64,000 nucleotides of DNA, taken from assembly GCF_031344055.1 (NCBI RefSeq), contig NZ_JADBEN010000005.1; one strand, 5' to 3'. The DNA is from Methylobacillus flagellatus_A. GTDB taxonomy: Bacteria; Pseudomonadota; Gammaproteobacteria; Burkholderiales; Methylophilaceae. A program made the position numbers and the translations under genes. Below, one piece after another: positions 60,515 through 64,000 of the stretch (within the stretch, counting starts at the first letter, position 1; each line of letters starts with the position of its first letter). The notes under the pieces are model-generated. The model was not told where the DNA came from, ran no database searches, and saw only the letters and a program-made list of their open reading frames with translations.

Positions 60515-61969
60515 TTAATCCAGCACCTGGCGTATCAACTGCAAGCCGAGGCTGACGCCGAAGCCGTTCACGTCGCTGCCCACGGCGCCAAGCCCGCCCT
60601 TGCGGTGGTATGAAGACAAATCCGTGTGCACCCAGGGGATATCGTTCTCGATGAACCTGGACAGGAAGCGCGCGGCCAACACGTGGTCGGCGGCACCCTC
60701 CAGGGTGCATTGCTTGATGTCGGCAATGCCGCTTTCCAGCTCCTCCTCGTAATCCTCGTCGAACGGCAGCCTGCATACCCGCTCGCCAACGGTATATCCG
60801 GCTTGTACCGCCTTGTCCAGCCAGTCATGGTCATTGCCGATCACGCCGCTATAACGGTCTCCCAATGCCACCTGCATGCTGCCGGTCAACGTGGCGAAGT
60901 CGAGCATGAATCCTGGCTTGGCGCGCGAGGCCAGGGTCAGCGTATCGGCCAGCACCATTCGCCCCTCCGCATCGGTATGGACAATTTCTATAGTCGTGCC
61001 GTTGAGGGCAGTCACCACATCATTCTGCTTGTAGGCGCGCGGCCCGATATGGTTCTGCGCCAATGCCAGCCAGCAGTCTATCTTGACCGGCAGCTGAGCC
61101 TCGGTCGCGGCGAGCAAGATGCCCAGCGCCACCGCAGAGCCGTTCATGTCCTCATGCATGCCGTGCATGTATTTGGCCGGCTTGAGGTTGTGTCCGCCGG
61201 TATCGAAGCAGACGCCCTTGCCGACCAAGGCCACGTGCCGACGCGCATCCCTGGGCTGGTAAGACAAGTGCACGATCGCGGCATCCTCTTCAGGCGAGCC
61301 CTGCGCCACCGCGACAAAGGCCCCCGCGCCGAGCTTGCGCAGTTTCTTGAGGTCGTACTCCTCGCGCTTCCACCCGTACTCCCTGGCTAGCGCTGCGATC
61401 TTCTCCCGGTATGCGGCCGGCGTCAGCTCATTCGGCGGCGTCAGGGTCAGACGCCTCGCCAATGCATTGCCGGCCACCAGCGCATTGATCCCGGCATAGC
61501 CTTCGGCCTGCTTCCATCCCTGGATCACGATATGCTTGAGCGGATGCGCCTTATGTTTGGATTTGCGCACAGGCAGTTCCACCGCGTTCACGCTCACCAC
61601 GTAAAACGCTTCGCGTGCAGCGAGCGCCCGCAACGCTTCATCGCCAAACACCGCGATAGTCGCCGATTGCGGCTGATCATCCAGCAATATCTTGGCAGCC
61701 TTGCGCAGCAAGGTATGGCGCTGGAAAGCATTCTGTCGTTCATCCATCACCACCCAGCTTGCAACGCCTCCGTTTGGGAGGTCCGCCGATACATGGCTTT
61801 TCGCCAGGTCGGTATATTTGCTGCGGGCACGGCGCAACCTGGCTTCCAGCACGGAGGCGAACGGTAGCGAGGCAGGCTTCTTCCTGGGCAGAACAAACAG
61901 TATATGGCTTGCCGTTGCCAGTGATTTCTCGTCTGCGGGATGCGGGAGTTGCTTGAGTTGCACAGTCAT
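60515..61969 (-). CDS. Leucyl aminopeptidase, M17 family
   Basis: A 484-residue protein. The catalytic C-terminal half has GKGVCFDTGGHNLKPAKYM and HEDMNGSA, with the metal and Lys ligands, and NTDAEGRMVLADTL-type residues (HTDAEGRMVLADTL), the M17 signature. It removes N-terminal amino acids from peptides in the cytosol. It differs from E. coli PepA in the first motif (Cys/His variants), so substrate range is uncertain. Confidence 0.92.
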   Translation of the reverse strand: MTVQLKQLPHPADEKSLATASHILFVLPRKKPASLPFASVLEARLRRARSKYTDLAKSHVSADLPNGGVASWVVMDERQNAFQRHTLLRKAAKILLDDQPQSATIAVFGDEALRALAAREAFYVVSVNAVELPVRKSKHKAHPLKHIVIQGWKQAEGYAGINALVAGNALARRLTLTPPNELTPAAYREKIAALAREYGWKREEYDLKKLRKLGAGAFVAVAQGSPEEDAAIVHLSYQPRDARRHVALVGKGVCFDTGGHNLKPAKYMHGMHEDMNGSAVALGILLAATEAQLPVKIDCWLALAQNHIGPRAYKQNDVVTALNGTTIEIVHTDAEGRMVLADTLTLASRAKPGFMLDFATLTGSMQVALGDRYSGVIGNDHDWLDKAVQAGYTVGERVCRLPFDEDYEEELESGIADIKQCTLEGAADHVLAARFLSRFIENDIPWVHTDLSSYHRKGGLGAVGSDVNGFGVSLGLQLIRQVLD

Positions 61970-62033
61970 AAGTTTTCTCTTGTTTTTAGCGGGTTAGGCC
62001 CATACTTTCATGCGCTGCGGCAAGCGACAAAAC

Positions 62034-62062
62034 TTGACCTAAACAGTCAAAAAAGCCAATAT
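62034..62062 (+). promoter_or_regulatory. Candidate promoter of aceE
   Basis: TTGACC at 62034 and CAATAT at 62057 are 17 bp apart, about 105 nt before the aceE start. The -35 is good, the -10 poor. It lies in the divergent region between the aminopeptidase and aceE genes. Confidence 0.3.
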
Positions 62063-62168
62063 AGCGTCTTCACAACGGCCTCAAGCCATAACAAATATTT
62101 AAAGCTTGATGCTGCATCAGGCTGATTATACCCAAGCGTATCTTAAAAGTTTCCCGGAGAACCTTACA

Positions 62169-64000
62169 TGGCATTGACCCCCGATATCGACCCTCAAGAG
62201 ACCCAGGAATGGCTTGAAGCCATCTCATCGGTACTTGAGAACGAGGGAACCGAGCGAGCGCATTTCCTGCTGGAAACGCTGATCGATAAAGCCCGCCGCT
62301 CAGGTGCATATTTACCGTATAACGCAACCACTGCATACGTAAACACCATTCCTGCGCACCTGCAGCCCAAGCATCCCGGCGACACCGCCATGGAACGCAA
62401 GATCCGCGCGCTGATCCGCTGGAACGCCATCATGACCGTGCTGCGCGCCAACGAGAAATCCCCGGGCGTAGGCGGCCACATTGCCAGTTTCCAGTCTGCC
62501 GCCACCTTGTACGATACCGGCTTCAACCACTTCTTCCGCGCTGCCAACGAGAACTTCGGCGGCGACCTGATCTATTTCCAGGGCCACTCCTCTCCCGGCG
62601 TATACGCGCGTGCCTTCCTCGAAGGCCGCATCACGGAAGAACAGCTGTCCAATTTCCGTATGGAATCCAACGGCAACGGCCTGTCTTCATATCCGCACCC
62701 CTGGCTGATGCCCGATTTCTGGCAGTTCCCGACCGTCTCCATGGGCCTGGGCCCGATCGCCGGCATCTACCAGGCGCGTTTCCTCAAGTACCTGCACAAC
62801 CGCGGCATTGCCGATACTGCAGACCGCAAGGTGTGGGTGTTCTGCGGCGACGGCGAAATGGACGAGCCGGAATCCCTGGGCGCAATTTCACTCGCGGCCC
62901 GTGAGAAACTCGACAACCTGATCTTCGTCATCAACTGTAACCTGCAGCGCCTGGACGGCCCGGTGCGCGGCAACGGCAAGGTGATCCAGGAATTCGAAGC
63001 CGCGTTCCGCGGCTCCGGCTGGAACGTGGTCAAGGTATTGTGGGGCTCCTACTGGGACCCATTGCTCGCCATGGACAAGGACGGCCTGCTCAAGAAGCGC
63101 ATGGAAGAATGCGTGGACGGCGAATACCAGAACTTCAAGGCCAAGGGCGGCGCCTATACGCGCGAACATTTCTTCGGCAAGTATCCCGAACTCAAGGAAA
63201 TGGTCGCGGCGATGTCCGACGAGGACATCTGGCGCCTCAACCGCGGCGGCCATGACCCGCACAAGGTGTATGCGGCCTACCATGCCGCGGTGAACCACAA
63301 GGGACAGCCTACCGTGGTGCTTGCCAAGACCGTCAAGGGCTACGGCATGGGCGACGAGGGCGAAGGCCAGAACACCACCCACCAGCAGAAGAGCATGAGC
63401 ATCGAGACGCTGAAGAAATTCCGCGACCGCTTCAACCTGCCGCTGACCGACGAACAGGTGGAGAAACTTTCCTTCTACCGTCCCGCCGACGACAGCCCGG
63501 AAATGCAATACCTGCAGGCGCGCCGCGAAGCCATGGGCGGATTCATTCCTGCACGCCGCCGCAAGGGCAACGAACTGACCGTGCCGGCCCTGTCCGCTTT
63601 CGAGAACATGCTGGGCTCTACCGGCGAGCGCGAAATCTCCACTACCATGGCCTTCGTGCGCATCCTCTCCACACTGGTGCGCGACAAGCAGATCGGCAAG
63701 TACGTCGTGCCCATCGTGCCTGACGAAGCCCGTACCTTCGGCATGGAAGGCATGTTCCGCCAGCTCGGCATATATTCCTCCGTCGGCCAGCTTTACGAGC
63801 CGCAGGATGCCGACCAGGTGATGTTCTACAAGGAATCCAAGGACGGCCAGATCCTCGAGGAAGGCATCAACGAGGCCGGCTCGTTCTCCTCCTGGCTGGC
63901 TGCCGCGACCTCATACAGCGTCACCGGCGTGCAGATGATCCCGTTCTACATCTTCTACTCCATGTTCGGCTTCCAGCGCATCGGCGACCTGGCATGGGCG
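62169..64000 (+). CDS. aceE: Pyruvate dehydrogenase E1 component, N-terminal part
   Basis: The first 610 codons are in the window and the gene continues past the right edge. GGAGA lies seven bases before the ATG. The thiamine-diphosphate motif is GDGEMDEPESLGAISLA with the trailing NCNLQRLDGPVRGNG; other signatures are GHSSPGVYARAF and LAKTVKGYGMG. This is the homodimeric E1 type (AceE). It decarboxylates pyruvate in the pyruvate dehydrogenase complex, supplying acetyl-CoA for biosynthesis; obligate methylotrophs of this family lack a complete oxidative citric acid cycle. Confidence 0.96.

Overview
The window reads as chromosomal DNA of a methanol-using betaproteobacterium of the family Methylophilaceae, most likely a Methylobacillus close to M. 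flagellatus. The evidence is a complete mxaFJGIRSACKLD methanol dehydrogenase cluster, a 14-gene nuoA-N operon with betaproteobacterial neighbours (tpiA-secG-tRNA-Leu upstream, a DUF2818-like gene and a Nudix gene downstream), and an exosortase-B (EpsH/XrtB) exopolysaccharide locus of the kind described for methanolan synthesis in Methylobacillus. The species is inferred, not proven.

Region by region. (1) 1-15254, minus strand: exopolysaccharide locus. It is read as CPBP protease, epsL, undecaprenyl-phosphate sugar transferase, epsD, epsE, epsF, epsG, exosortase B, epsI, then a 225-nt gap and visibly AT-richer variable genes: a glycosyltransferase, a Wzy-like polymerase, a Tat-exported beta-helix protein, an acyltransferase, a second glycosyltransferase and a truncated epimerase. 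(2) 15255-17555: two tandem PEP-CTERM proteins, probable exosortase clients. A sigma-54 promoter precedes one of them, and a shared palindrome links them to the eps promoter. (3) 17556-20543: a TonB-dependent receptor and tRNA-Val. (4) 20683-22787, plus strand: a coupled 2OG-Fe(II) oxygenase and PLP decarboxylase. (5) 22855-32490, minus: the mxa operon, with strong RNA hairpins at several gene junctions. (6) 32848-34592: a nucleoside-diphosphate-sugar epimerase-like protein, a Nudix hydrolase and a DUF2818-like protein. (7) 34640-49312: complex I, interrupted only by a 107-nt inverted-repeat element between nuoJ and nuoI. (8) 49313-51256: a hairpin-rich spacer with a PqqA-like small ORF, tRNA-Leu, secG and tpiA. 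(9) 51338-53976: recJ and an RpfE-type protein. (10) 54049-60013, plus: sixA-parA-CYTH/CHAD, then a small membrane protein with a K+ channel, then an M48/PDZ lipoprotein. (11) 60097-61969, minus: arfB and an M17 aminopeptidase. (12) 62169 to the end, plus: the start of aceE.

How the genes fit together. Periplasmic MxaFI oxidises methanol with PQQ and calcium and passes electrons to cytochrome cL (MxaG). MxaRSACKL are known from other methylotrophs to be needed for calcium insertion and maturation. Complex I is the main entry point for NADH electrons. The eps locus makes a surface polymer, and exosortase B probably anchors the neighbouring PEP-CTERM proteins at the surface.

The observations most worth checking are: a 16-23 bp palindrome shared by the eps promoter and the PEP-CTERM sigma-54 promoter; a PqqA-like small ORF with an intrinsic terminator inside its reading frame; the structured inverted-repeat element inside the nuo operon; the hairpin layout and 10-bp phased repeats of the mxa operon; and an EpsG protein that combines an MshEN-like domain with a kinase domain lacking its Walker A residues.
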